64,000 bases of DNA, taken from assembly GCF_037975245.1 (NCBI RefSeq), contig NC_092571.1, forward strand, positions 21,625,917 through 21,689,916, written 5' to 3'. Below the pieces are notes generated by a model, which was not told the DNA's origin, did not search any database, and saw only the letters and a list, made by a program, of their open reading frames with translations. This stretch comes from Apostichopus japonicus. Lineage: Eukaryota > Echinodermata > Holothuroidea > Aspidochirotida > Stichopodidae. Each line of letters begins with the position of its first letter. The stretch's first letter is position 1. Shown in pieces: positions 11,172-22,830 of this stretch. The translations under genes and the position numbers were made by a program.

Positions 11172-12889
11172 CTGTCAAGATTCAAAGCATAAAAATCCAA
11201 AATCCTCCATATTCTATGACATCTTTGCTTTTAACGATTTGCTTTGGTCAACAACTTGCAGGAAGGGTAATGCTATGCAAACATATTGAATATTCAAAGA
11301 ACATTTAAAATCCTCCATAATATATGACATCATTGCTTTTAAGGTAGTTTTTTTCTTCTTTTTCTTTTCTTTAATGTGGTCAGCAAATTTATAAAGTCAA
11401 CCAGGTATTAATCAAAACAAATCGAAATGTGACAAGTCAAGCTAAAGATCTTAAAAAAAGTGATCAAAATCGAAGTAAAGAAAAAAGGAACCTGCTCTAA
11501 GAATCATGAAAGTAATTATAAAGGTGGATACTCACAGCAGCGGCTGCCGAAGTGTGCACATGTTAAATGCATTTAGTACCTGGTCTGGATTTATTATTAT
11601 CATTACTATTGCTTTGGCAGACTTTTAACTTTGAACACTATCTATCAATATGTAGCAACTGCTTTGAAGTTGATGAGAAAAACATCTTTTGGCCGAGAAG
11701 CATCCAACATCGGGGTTATTCCACTCATCTCCAGAAGTTATCTGTTGATCCAAAAAAAATGCCTTAGTTCATTGTTGCCTTTAAATAAAACAGTGAGTGA
11801 CGTAATTATTTAGATTACACAAAAGAAGGCAAAACTATATCAAGAAAAGAATGCAAGACAATTGATCAAGTTAGCCATTAGCTAGCATTTGAAAGCAGTA
11901 GAGAAGACCAGCATATGCAGAGAAGTCTCCTTGATAATTGAAACAAACACTGTTGTTCTATAACTCTATAAACACTACCTGGCAATTGATTGGACATTGT
12001 TTATATGTAAAGGATTGGGTGGTTAGAGAAGTCTGGTTGCGACATCCAAGGGGGGGGGGGTGTGGGGGGAGATATAGTATGGCAAGGGAAGGCAGAACTC
12101 AGTTTTTCTCTTTAAGCGCTGGTATTTTGTTCCCCACTAGCAAGCTCTACATCAAAAAATAGGAGAAAAAGGAAAACAAATGTGTAATAAACAATGCTTC
12201 ATAAAATCATAAACTAGCTTTTAAATGTTGGAACACTCCTTTAATGCTCAGAAAATATTAAAGAGTGAATGGCTCCTTTAATATTAAGGAGTAGAAGGCT
12301 CTTTTAAATGCTTATGCCATGCAACCCACAATGCATCTCATGTCAAAAATTAACCTTCTATTCTAAAAATCATGGCTATAACCAACATATGATAACAAAA
12401 AATAAGATATAAAATCTTAAATTTGTCCAAAATCCATAACTATCTAAAAAAATATTTGCTTTGTCAATAGATGATAGCTGAAGGGAATCAATACAGCTTA
12501 TTTATTACAACTCTAAGTGTACATATGACCAACTAATCACAATGCCATGGAATACTATTATGTACCAACGCCAACAACAATATGTACACAACAGTTACCT
12601 TTATCGAACACATGGACACTGCCATCTTATACTACAAAAACTTGTGATAAAACTGAGGGTGCTACTGGCAAATACCGCAGAATATGTACAACCTATCTAG
12701 CCTTATGCTGTCTACCAACAGAAATCACCTACAATATAAAAATGAAATGCAAGCAAATATGAATACTTGTAACGTCTTCGTTCACATACTGAAATAATTA
12801 TTCCATCTAGTACAGTAGTAGCAGGCATATCACATAATATAACACATGCTTTGGACCTAAGATGTTTAAAAAGTAAGGAACGAACTTAC
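11172..12889. other. Intronic or intergenic stretch
   Basis: No exon could be supported. A G-run near 12050-12070 is the only compositional feature. Upstream adducin head exons would be expected hereabouts on the minus strand, but no adducin-like block was recognised. Confidence 0.45.
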
Positions 12890-12970
12890 CTGATTGTACC
12901 TGGTCTCCATAGCTGCCCCCAGCATACACTGCAAATGTACATTTTCTGCAACACCTAACTTCACGTCAAA
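12890..12970 (-). CDS. Unidentified exon-like segment
   Basis: The segment is 81 bp (27 codons, phase 0-0) with a strong acceptor (TTTTTTTGTAG|TTTGAC) and a strong donor (CAATCAG|GTAAGTTCG). The reading frame is open and begins FDVKLGVAENVHLQC. It is on the same strand as the adducin exons and just upstream of them, so it could belong to that gene as an extra or alternative exon. Its sequence does not match the expected adducin head segment before VSTMKCGL. Splice-site quality is the main support. Confidence 0.35.
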
Positions 12971-13190
12971 CTACAAAAAAAGCATCATATCAGTCAAAAT
13001 CTTAGAAAAGTTACAAATGAAACATGTCATTACCTCATAGAGCTTTTGATGATAAACTGACGCAGGGAAAGTTAATTAAAAATAACTGATATTTTTGGAT
13101 ATATACATAAATCTTAGATTTCGTGTATAAACCACGTTGTCAATGGTCCTGACCATAAACTTTTTCAGGTTCCTTACCCGCAACTTCCTG

Positions 13191-13430
13191 GAGTTTTGAA
13201 GGCTGAAATTGCAAATAAACTAGTGCATATCCCTACACCAGTTTGAAGGGTCACATTGCAAATAAATTAATGCATATCCCTACACTAGTTTGGAGGGCTG
13301 AAATTGCAAATAAACTAGTGCATATCCCTACACTAGTTTGGAGGGCTGAAATTGCAATTAAATAGTGCATATCCCTACACTAGTTTGGAGGGCTGAAATT
13401 GCAATTAACTAGTGCATATCTCTACATATA
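13191..13430. repeat. Tandem repeat, about 48-bp unit, five copies
   Basis: The blocks GGCTGAAATTGCAAATAAAC and TAGTGCATATCCCTACACTA alternate. Unit starts at 13201, 13249, 13296, 13344 and 13391 give spacings of 47-48 bp. Units 3-5 are nearly identical, while unit 2 is more diverged. The array lies just upstream of the LINE at 13.6 kb. No coding role is seen. Confidence 0.8.
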
Positions 13431-13654
13431 AATAGACCTATCAAAAAGCCCAATCCTTGAGATCAATTTTAAGTTGGTCTGACTTCATGAAGTCAAAAAA
13501 TTGGATAACCAACCGTTATTGGATAAACAACCGTCAACCTGTTAACACTGTTCCTTGAGGAGCTCTTATATTTTCTACTTTCTAATGATCTCCGAGGTTA
13601 AATAGAGTGTGGTTTTCACTACATCATTGCAAATTGTATTATTTGAGACACTAA

Positions 13655-14924
13655 TTGAGACAATATTTAGCAGAAAATTTCATTTTATTCCAATTTTGGA
13701 ATACTTTTTCCGCTGGAGATCTCGGCAATGACGTCTTGCAACGTTCCTTAGCCTACAAGATTGTTAGTACGGATTCTGCGACAGTGGAGAAATTAAAGGA
13801 GTGTAGCATCAGTGTTGCCGACATTTCATATAAAGATACTGAGATTTTGTATGCTATCATGAATGATGTTGGTAGAGATGGAATTGCAAGTTGTGTGAAA
13901 TCTTTGGGATGCTGGATTATCACATTAAAAGCAAAGGAACAAGCTGATCTTATTTTGGACAGTGGACTCCTCGTGAATGGGAATCAGTTTCTACTGGTGT
14001 CAACAGAACGTTCCTAACTGTTAGTGTTTTCGGAGTACCTTCATTCATACAGGACAAAGATCTAACAGGAAAACTTTGTGAGTATGGGTGTAAAATAAGA
14101 GGCGAATGGAAACGAAAGACCTTCCCCAGATTCCCAAATATCGAGAACGGAATACGATATGTACAGTTAGAACTACCTGAAGAACACAAGAGCTTGCCTT
14201 ACGCAATTAGAATTAACGGGATTAATATGAACTTAAAGCACAATGGTCAAACTAAAGTATGCAATCTGTGTTTGGAAAGCGATCACATCAGGAGAAACTG
14301 TCCTAACTACAAATGTAAAGTTTGCGATGTCCAAGGGCACCGGGAAGCTAATTGCCCAAAGGTCAGATGCTTTAAAGGCCAAGAACTTGGACATAAAAGC
14401 TTTGTCCTGAGACATTTGAAGAGTATCGCCATGACAACACAGATGCTGGCTCGACCCTAGATACACATGAAAACGAAACACAATATCAGTCTGAGGGATT
14501 AGTCACTGGGTCAGTTGAACAGGACGATCACGCTATTCAAGAAGCTAACGAGGTCAGGGCACAGAAATCCGAACAAAACACAGATTCAACAGTAAAGAAG
14601 AACAATAACGCGAACTCCAGACACCCAAGTAATCCTAACCAGGAGTCAAAGAAAACCCAACAACAACAGCGAACTGAACAAAAGACGACATTGCCAACAC
14701 AAAAAGTAGTAGAACAACGGAGAACACAACCGGAAACTGGATCTCAGCAGATGGAGGGGGCAAGCACACAAAGGGGAAACATCCAACCCCACAAAAGGCA
14801 AATATCCCTAGACGAAGACGGCTTTCAAACTATCAGACTAAAGAAGAAAACATTTATTCCTAATCTCAGCAGAGTGAGAAATGTCAGAACAAAGGATTCT
14901 TCAGCAGAACCTATGCAAAGATGA
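13655..14924 (+). pseudogene. LINE ORF1, gag-like protein with CCHC zinc knuckles
   Basis: ORF1 proteins bind LINE RNA and form the transposition particle. Here the reading frame changes near 14000 (after STERS, continuing in another frame with VFGVPSF) and again after a stop at 14458-14460. Two perfect CX2CX4HX4C knuckles follow each other, CNLCLESDHIRRNC and CKVCDVQGHREANC. A third degenerate one (CFKGQELGH) has Gly in place of its second Cys. The C-terminal part (14470-14924) is Gln-, Thr- and Lys-rich and hydrophilic. It ends four bases past the start of ORF2, an overlap typical of such elements. Confidence 0.75.
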
Positions 14925-17868
14925 TGACGTTCATGTTATACATTTATTTATTTATAGCGATGCAAGCTGCAAAATACCTTGAAACAGGGGAGGAAGCTAT
15001 CGCATGCAATTACTACGATATTGTTTCATACAACAAGATGTCTAGCGAACACATATTGTCTTTATTCCACCATAATAGTCGAAGCCTTAACAAAAACTTA
15101 GACGACATAACTACATTTACGTCTCTATTGAAGGAGGATTTCTCTGCCATTGGATTTACCGAAACCAGGCTTACTGCAGATATATCCCCCCTAATCCATA
15201 TCAATAACTATACGCTTGTTGAAAGGCATCGTCCCAAAAGGAGAGGTGGCGGTGTTTGTTTATTTGTTAACAACGATTTAAATTGCAAACTCAGAAACGA
15301 TATAAGCATTTTCAATGATTCTGTCAATGTTCATAGAGGTTGACATAACATCAGCAATGAAAAATTATACCATAGGCGTAATTTATAGGCCTCCAAAAAG
15401 TTCACTGCATATTTTTCTGACACACGTAAACAAAATTTTAACCCAACTCCCGAATGAACGACATAGTGCGTACATTATGGGTGATTATAATATTGATCTT
15501 GCTGACAATATTAAATCTGCTGACTTTTTAAACTTACTATATGCCAGTGGATTTTTTCCTACTATTACCAAACCTACCCGTGTGGGTTGCACTTCTGCAA
15601 CTCTTTTAGATAATGTTATAACCAATGATGACTGCAAACTAATAACTGGTATCTTTGTAACCGATCTCAGTGACCATTATCCATTATTTCTCCAAACTGC
15701 CATACACAAAAGTAGGCAAAGGGGCCCTATGTATGTGAGGAACTACTGCAAAACAAATGTACAGAATTTCTTCTCAACAATCCGAGATGCTTCTTGGGAA
15801 AATGTTTCATCCCAAACTGATGCAAACATTACCTATTCTATGTTTTATAACAATTTCAATGCCATATATAATCAATGCTTTCCTGAGCAATGCGTCACCA
15901 AATCTAAGAGATGTCGAAAGAGACACCTGTGGATTACTGCAGGTATTCTAGTTTCTATCAAAAGAAAAGGTAAGCTATTTAAAAGACATATTAAGAACCT
16001 GTCTGGTGTAAATAAAACTATTTATTCTCAATATCGCAATAAGGTCAATCATGTTATCAAATTTTCTAGAAAATTATATTTCAACAATAAATTTGATAAT
16101 GTGAGGAGTAACCCAAAAGGCACATGGGATACCATTAACCAACTACTCCATAAAGGTCGTAAACAATCATCGTATCCGTCTCTTTTTCAAGGATGGTGAC
16201 AAAGAGATTAACACCGACCATGACATTGCTAATAAATTTAATGACTTTTTCGTCAATCTGGGGCCATCACTGGCAAGTAAAATCAACCACAAACGTAAAT
16301 CACAGGAATCTGTGAACATTGTTGTTAACACTCACTCCATGTTTTCTCATCCTGTCAGTGAGGAGGAGTTGTTAAAAACAGCAGCCTCTTGCATGAAACC
16401 CGATAAAGCAGATGGATACGATGATTTTAAGCCTGGTATTGTAAGACAAGTTATCCTATTTATTACCAAACCATTAACCCACATTTGTAATTTGTCGTTC
16501 AATACCGGTATTTTTCCTGATATATATGCTAAAAATTGCCAAGGTCATCCCTGTCTTTAAGAAAGGGGATTCAGAAAAATTATCGACCTATATCACTATT
16601 ATCATGTTTTTCCAAAATAGTTGAAAGGCTTATGTATAATCGTATTTTTAACTTTATTTCAAAATATAACATTTTATGCCAGGAACAGTATGGATTCCGT
16701 CCTGAACACTCCACTGAGCTAGCACTAGCTGATGCCATTGACAATTTGTATAGTAATCTTGACAAGAATAGTACCTGTGTCGGGGTTTTCCTGGACCTCT
16801 CAAAGGCCTTTGACACAATAGACCACACAATTCTGCTTAATAAATTACACCGTTACGGCATAAAAGGAACCCCTCTTAATTGGATCGACAGTTACTTAGC
16901 AAACCGCTACCAATATACATCCTACAAAAATGCTCATTCCCAACCGGAGAGAATTCAATGTGGTGTGCCACAAGGCTCTATACTTGGTCCATTGCTTTTT
17001 ATCCTATATGGTAATGACATTACCAATGTTTCTGATAAAGTTAAAGTTGTTTTTTTTTGCTGACAACACAAATATTTTCTTCGTATCACAATCGAGAACT
17101 TTATTTCATATGGAAGTATCAACTGAATTAGACAAGTTCAGCGACTGGTTCGCTGGCAACAAATTATCATTGAATATTGATAAAACAAACTATATAGTTT
17201 TTAATACTTCTAAAAATTTTACATGGAATGCTGATATTACTATGGGTAGTAAAAGACTACAACAAGTCAATAGTACTAGATTTTTAGGCATAGAACTTCA
17301 ATGGTGTGACCACATTACAACTGTCTGTAAGAAAGTTGCAAAAAACACTGGTGTTTTAGCTAAGCCTAAGCATTATCTGCCACAACACATATTAAAGATT
17401 CTCTATCAGACATTAGTCCAGCCACATATTACGTATTGTTGTAACATATGGTCTGGTACTAGATATACCAATCTGAATCCCATTTGTATTACACAGAAGA
17501 GAGCAGTCCGCGATATAACACATGCCAAACCACGGGACCACACAAATCCTCTTTTTAAGCGTTCTAAGTTGTTAAAAGCTGATGACATTATTAGGGTTAA
17601 TCTTGCTACATTTGCTTGTAAGGCATGGAATGGACTGTTACCAAATGCTTTTAATGACTACTTAATATGTAACAGTGATATTCATCATTACAATACCAGA
17701 TCTTCAGGCAATGCACATTATAACAGGTATAATTCTACAATGGGGATGTTATCACTAAGGGCACGTACAATCAAAACATGGAATTCTCTATCAGACTATA
17801 TTACAAATAAACCTTCTGCAAAATCATTCAGAAGAAACTTTATTCAAAAAATTATTGCATCTTATTAA
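14921..17868 (+). pseudogene. LINE ORF2: APE endonuclease and reverse transcriptase, disrupted
   Basis: The endonuclease nicks the target and the RT copies the LINE RNA at the nick. Endonuclease motifs appear in order: HHNSRSLN (Asn), GFTETRL (Glu), YRPPKSS, MGDYNID and SDHYPLF. RT motifs are NYRPISLLS, FLDLSKAFDTIDH, CGVPQGSILGPLLF and the catalytic box. That box reads ADNT instead of ADDT, so one catalytic Asp is Asn. Frameshifts lie near 15330, 16195, 16540 and 17050, the last in a run of T. The C-terminal region after the RT (17150-17868) is intact and matches the minus-strand copy at 34.4 kb. The sequence is an inactive copy. Confidence 0.85.
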
Positions 17869-17923
17869 TTGAACATGTTCATTTTTTCTTATATATTTTG
17901 TTTTCTTTTTCCTTTTCTTTACA

Positions 17924-17973
17924 GGGAGTCCTCTACTTTGTTAAGCCATCTGAAGGTTTTTTAGAGGACTTCC
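17924..17973 (+). other. LINE 3' UTR stem-loop
   Basis: GGGAGTCCTCTA pairs with TAGAGGACTTCC across a loop of about 26 nt. The same position in related copies has GGGAGTCTTCTG/CAGAAGACTTCC (34278-34326) and a third version (36669-36711), so paired bases change together. Such 3' hairpins are known in some LINEs to be the RT recognition signal; that role is inferred here. Confidence 0.75.
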
Positions 17974-18030
17974 TATCACATTGAATATATTCACGTGATA
18001 AACAAATCAACTCAAATTTGTGAATAGGAC

Positions 18031-18574
18031 TGCATAATGCAATTTTAGTCTAATATGTTAATTATTTAATGATGTCTATTTTCCTCAAGATGAGCTTCAT
18101 TCTCAGAAGTTATACCTGTACTTACATTTTATGCCTTTGTTTGCTAGCTGGGTCATCTACTTGGTTATTTTTCAGTGGAACAGGTGTCACTTAACTGTTT
18201 CTTCTCCTCTTTACTGCTTGCATGTGTTCCTCTCATTCCTAAATTTGTCCATCAACTTCATGCTCCAGTAATCCTGTTTCAAAAGGAATTATAAATAATA
18301 TCGAATGCTCTATGTTCACATACTGGGTAATCACCAATCACAATAAATCCCATTCCAACACCATAGCTTCACGCACACACACATCTAATCAAATACACAC
18401 ACATGCTGTTTGAAAGCCGTTATTTCCTATTCACAGTTGGTTTGGTCTACCAAACATACTCTGAAACTCTCTACAAAGACAACGATGCACAGAGCTGACC
18501 CTGGCAACCTAGGATAAGGAATTATATTTTACCCAGCCCAGACACAATAGCATGTAAATATAAACATTACTTAC
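18031..18574. other. Non-coding stretch after the LINE
   Basis: AT-rich DNA with small CA-rich runs (about 18372-18405). No ORF or repeat structure was recognised. Confidence 0.45.
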
Positions 18575-18725
18575 TACAGGATGAGCGCCAGGTATGGATG
18601 CCTTTCCCATGAACGGGTAGCCCCCGCTGCCTCTGAGTAGTGGGCAGTTCAAGTGCAGCTCGTAGATTGCTCAACAGCATGTCTCTTCCCAGTCCTGTGG
18701 TCAGTACACTACAACCAGTTTGTAC
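18575..18725 (-). CDS. Unidentified exon-like segment
   Basis: The acceptor ACATGTAG|GTACAAAC and the strong donor CCTGTA|GTAAGTA bound 151 bp. One frame is open throughout, beginning VQTGCSVLTTGLGRDML. GC content is clearly higher than in the flanks, as for the adducin exons. No family was recognised, and the frame is not proven because neighbouring exons carry indels. It could be an upstream exon of the same minus-strand gene, or of another. Confidence 0.3.
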
Positions 18726-18875
18726 CTACATGTAATGAAAGAAATTAATCAAAAATAATATGGCACAAAAGAGGGTTCTAATTAAGAAGACACTGCAACT
18801 GCATGGCCTCTCCAAAGACTTTCCAATTCAGGCAGAATATGATCATCAATATCACAACCCTCTAAGTATAATGCA

Positions 18876-19322
18876 AGAAGTAAGACTCCATTTGCTCCTG
18901 CAAGCCAATGCAGAGATGTAATAGTTGCGAATGTCACCATGGATACATTTGTTATTGGTTACCATCACAGTAACAAGTTGTGCTTAATGGGTGAAATGAA
19001 AAGAAGAAGGGATCACAAGGTACAAAGTCCAGGCAATGAGGGCTGTTCAGCAAAGATGCCCTATTTCGGAGATGAACAAAATGGTGGAAAGATTTGTGAA
19101 TCCAAATTACTTACAGGTAAGAATCCACTAATGGTCAAGTGTCTCACAACTGATGCTGATGGCAAGGCATGTAAAAGGTTCAGTAGTACAATGGCTGTAA
19201 CTACTCATTCTGAAAGTGAACTTATCCTGTTAGATCAAGTTCACCTACTCAAGTCACTCCGCAGAGCACTGACTATATTAAAGCAGTATTCTCCTCTGAT
19301 ATGTTCCTGCAAAAACTGTGAC
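18876..19322 (+). pseudogene. Transposase-like coding fragment (tentative)
   Basis: The frame is open from upstream of the ATG at 18939. It contains DVIVANVTMDTFVIGYHHSN, a Cys-containing segment ending YFGDEQNGGK, and CLTTDADGKACKRF, then LLDQVHLLKSLRRAL. The pattern of a TTDADGKA acidic block, followed by a hydrophobic segment with His and Arg, resembles uncharacterised DDE-type transposase-like proteins common in marine invertebrates. The family assignment is from memory and weak. It is immediately followed by a LINE fragment, so the region is repeat-rich. Confidence 0.3.
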
Positions 19323-19339
19323 TAAGAAGCGCTTGACAA

Positions 19340-19985
19340 TCTTATAAATACCTGGAAGAAACCATCACTGATAAATTGGAGTGGGATGAACATGTAAAAC
19401 GTATTCTAGCAAAAACTAATCAGCGTATGTTCCTATTACAGAAGCTTAATTTATTCGGACTAGATCAACTCTTATTTCTCTGTTCTATATTAAAATCGGC
19501 AATCAAGACCACCATTACATTCTGTTTAGCCGCATGGGGTGAAAATACTACTGTTAGAGACATGACCAAGTTAAGTAGACTAGTTTCTAATAAAAGGAAA
19601 GTTTGTTGGTCACATGACCTCAGTTCAGTAGATGAGTTGCTTGTCAGAGTATCACAGAGTAATATGAGGTCAATCATGTCATCCCAACATCCTCTGGGGC
19701 ATCGGGTAGATTACAGCAATCAAACAGGCAGACTAATTGTCATGAGATGCTGAACCGAGAGATACAGGCGTTCTTTCTTGCAAAGGGCTATTCTCAATCT
19801 TGCCAATGAATTATGTAGGAAATAGGCCAAATATATGTGTCAGAACATGGACATAGTAATCTTAATTTTTCGTTTTAGGAATCAGATTTTTATGTATTTT
19901 CGATGTATTTATGATTGTTTTATTGTCTGTTTTACTGAGATGGACTGAATGCCAACTTTTATGGTCAATAAATTTCTTATATCTG
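19340..19985 (+). mobile_element. 3' fragment of a second LINE family (CR1-like)
   Basis: The translated segment contains KYLEETITDKLEWDEHVKRI and AAWGENTTVRDMTKLSRLV, then SVDELLVR, HPLGHR and RRSFL. This order is that of the C-terminal region after the RT palm in CR1/Rex-type LINEs (a WxxHV block, then C/AxWGGN and a SLxxLL block). Frame changes occur near 19600 and 19740. The 3' part ends with GGTCAATAAATTTC, compatible with a LINE 3' UTR. It differs from the 13.6-kb family. It is truncated at its 5' end and inactive. Confidence 0.6.
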
Positions 19986-20832
19986 AAATATCAAAAGCGC
20001 TTTATCAACATGTTTAGAATGCCTTGCAAAGTACTACAGTGGGAATCATTTATATTGCCAAAAACATTCATTTGTATGCAAGAGGGGCAGGAAGTACACA
20101 TTTCCATGTTTGCCAAATGCTGCAAAGGGTTCTCTGCTAATATCCCACACTGACAGCAGGAAGCTAAACAAAATATCTGAGACACCCACCTGCAGCAAAT
20201 GATTATGGTCCACTCGTTTTGAGACTTCCACTCAAAAGCAGATGTCATCAATAAGGCTTTCACTGTGACCAATCCAAAACATAGTACCACACTTTCGTGC
20301 ATTGGTCAGTACAGGGACTACAGTTCCATACACATAACATATAATGTGCCTGAAGAGTCCATAGCCAGGAAGATGGAAGCTGCAGTATTAAAAGTGAGCT
20401 CAAATAGTCCATGTATCCAGACTCTGAAATAGATGCAAAGAAAACAGCAATGTGATGAATTACGTAAGAGAGGCAGAGCATACAGATGGAGGAGAGCACA
20501 ACTCAGAGAGAGAAAGTACAAGCTACATGGTAGAACTAAAAACATAAAACCAGTCCAGTATCTATAAGAAAGATCAACTGATTCATGACCAGTTACTCTA
20601 GGATGAAAAACTACACTGATGATGAAGATGACAATATTTATCAGTGATGCCAGTAATTTGTAAACTGAGTCTATCCACACTCACTGTTATGAGTTAAAAC
20701 AGTATCACTCAGTCAGGGAAGTAGGCAATCAAGCTGATGACCATAAACTTGGCAAGTGCCATCAAACTTTCAAGGCTTTCTGCTGTGTTGCACTGAAAGA
20801 TACTGTTGAGAGATTTGACACCTCTCTCCACA
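19986..20832. other. Non-coding stretch
   Basis: Several overlapping ORFs of 60-120 codons occur on the minus strand (20046-20680), but none shows a recognisable domain, and they overlap each other in different frames. No repeats or splice-bounded exons were identified. Confidence 0.4.
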
Positions 20833-20840
20833 TGTAGGCT

Positions 20841-21208
20841 CAGTGGCGTAGGAAGGTACTTTTGAGTGGGGGGGCTGAAGACTGATGGACGGTCTGGGGG
20901 AGGGGTCTAAGGGGAGGGGGTGTCCCCCTCCCCTTTGGAAATTTTTGCATTTCCAGGTGCCCTCAGATGCAATTTGGTGCAATATAGCACACTTCAACAC
21001 CCACTCCATTTTGTAAACTTCATTTTGTATTTTCACCTGGCCTTAGATGCAATTTGGTGCTCCAAATGAGATTTTTTTCTCATTTGGAAATGAAAAAGGG
21101 GTTTTCTGACTTGCGAAGCGGGGGGGCGGAATGATACTTCCGCCCCTCCACATTTTTCACTGGGGGGGGCTGGCGCCCCCCCCAGCCCCCCCGGTTCCTA
21201 CGCCCTTG
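20841..21208. mobile_element. hAT-type MITE with 8-bp target duplication
   Basis: The ends are CAGTGGCGTAGGAA and TTCCTACGCCCTTG, inverted with two mismatches. The element is 368 bp and is flanked by an exact 8-bp direct repeat TGTAGGCT (20833-20840 and 21209-21216). An 8-bp duplication and CA-G-type ends are characteristic of hAT elements. Inside are G/C-rich runs near both ends and an internal repeat of CCTCAGATGCAATTTGGTGC / CCTTAGATGCAATTTGGTGC. It has no coding capacity and needs a transposase in trans. Confidence 0.85.
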
Positions 21209-21254
21209 TGTAGGCTGTTGTGGCATATGTAGGAGATGTCAAATGTTTTGGTCC

Positions 21255-21499
21255 TTAAGATTTCTTTAGTTTGCACAATACTTTGAAGAGCATACATGTC
21301 AGAATGTGGACTCTGCTGCCTCTTCTCTTAGCTGCCAGGGTTAGCATTGTGAAAATAATGCCATATGCTGGTGCCCCTGGCTTACTGATGGTGTAGGCAC
21401 CTGTCCACATTCTGCATCCCTCTGTGTAACTTGCTGGGGCTGATGTATGTTTTGCCAACTTTTCATTTATGTCATCAGCCCATGCCATCCAATCTTGGT
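21255..21499 (-). pseudogene. HNH/His-Me endonuclease-like zinc-loop fragment (tentative)
   Basis: An acceptor TTGCAATTTCAG precedes an open frame that includes DWMAWADDINEKLAKH, EGCRMWTGAYTISKPG, APAYGIIF and HILTCMLFK. The CRMWTG...YG spacing resembles the zinc-binding loop of His-Me (HNH-type) homing endonucleases, which proteins of this kind in bivalves and echinoderms also carry. The expected downstream His/Asn catalytic part was not found; the frame ends at a stop after KLKKS. Family assignment is tentative and the piece looks incomplete. Confidence 0.3.
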
Positions 21500-22830
21500 C
21501 TGAAATTGCAAAGGTGTGAGCTTTCCAGTTACATATTTCTAAATGTATATAGGCCTAAGCTTATTCTGAATGCAGCTTGGGGCTCAGTTCAGCTGATTCT
21601 TACACCACATTGTGTAGTAATATATGCTTTTAAACTTCTGTCGCTTTTGCTCTGCTACACTGCACAGAAGTAGGCTACTCACCAGATCTACAACTTCCCT
21701 ATCAAATAAGCTACATGTACTACTTAGTGAGTGTAAGTCTGTGATGGTATAAGCTCTGAGGTGATGGGTATTACTTTCACTTTTCATTTTGAGGTAGCTG
21801 AGAGGTTTTTCACACCTATCCATGCAATCATCCCATTCTTTATCATAAAGTTGAAATTTGATTTCTTCTTGAATATGAAACTTTTTCCTAATTTTAAGTT
21901 GCTTAAACTCTTCAAACTCAACAACTTGCTTCTGTTCTTTTATGGTGAGATCATAGATGTGAGGAGTTCATAAATACTGATTTAGTTTCACAACCAATTC
22001 TACATGTTAATCTTCTTACAACTGTTTATTCAACATCTATGAGAAAAGGTTTCCTCATGTAAGTGAATGAGGTGTCAATGTTCCAAAAGTTTATTGAACC
22101 TTTCTGTCCAGCACATTTTTGGCATTTATATGTAAAATTCCACCTGTTTTCTGCCATACTTCCTCTGTGGGAAATGGTGTAGTGCAACCCTGCATTTCTG
22201 TACTGTAAAGAAAGAAAAAATAGATAACTAAAATCCTGGTTATCAGTACTGAAGGGCTCATTTATTAAAATTACAATTCATTATTCTTAATCGTAGTTAA
22301 CCATAAACATAGATTGAAATACAGATCTTGTCTCTTACTATTTTATAACCAGAACTGCATGTGGATTCCTAACATAGTTAACGATCAGCTATCTGCAGTA
22401 TTCTGTTCGTAAAGTGTTTGTGTAATGCGGCTGAGAAAGAGTCTTTCCAGTAAAGCTGTTGGAAAAGGGAAGACCACTAATGGAGTAAATGAAAACAATT
22501 AAATGATACCTTAAATAACTGTTGACCAGCTGATAAACATATTTATATTTTAAATGCAATTTCCCCAGATTAGTGATAGTAATATACCTAACATGTGTTC
22601 ATCCGTGGGTGGGAAAGCAATTATTTACTCTGTCACTGTGAAATTCCCTCATGCAGTGGCATTGCTGGCACGACTCTTGCTCAATCGTGTTTGTGTTACA
22701 TTTGCAAAGAAAAAGTTAAGCTTACCTTCTAAAAGGTTAAGTTAACCTTAAAAGTGCTAGTTCAAAAAGGTTAAGAAGGTTGGCTTCTGCAATTGCGTAG
22801 GCCTACAGCACACATACGTTATGCTTGACC
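21500..22830. other. Non-coding stretch
   Basis: AT-rich sequence with short unrecognised ORFs on both strands. No repeat, splice-bounded exon or RNA gene could be supported. Confidence 0.4.

Larger units (their letters stand above)
13640..18030 (+). mobile_element. Near full-length but broken APE-type LINE (Jockey/CR1-like)
   Basis: This non-LTR retrotransposon of about 4.4 kb has a gag-like ORF1 with zinc knuckles, an ORF2 with apurinic endonuclease and reverse transcriptase, a short 3' UTR with a stem-loop (17924-17973), and a tail region of the form AAACAAATCAACTCAAA. The same family occurs on the minus strand at 34.2-36.6 kb and in two short 3'-end copies. Several frameshifts and a mutated catalytic site show it is dead. 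The 5' end and target duplication could not be defined; the start given is the approximate beginning of ORF1. Confidence 0.85.

Noticed and set aside
20046-20680. Overlapping minus-strand ORFs with hydrophobic stretches
   Set aside because: They overlap in several frames, have no splice-site support and no recognised domain.
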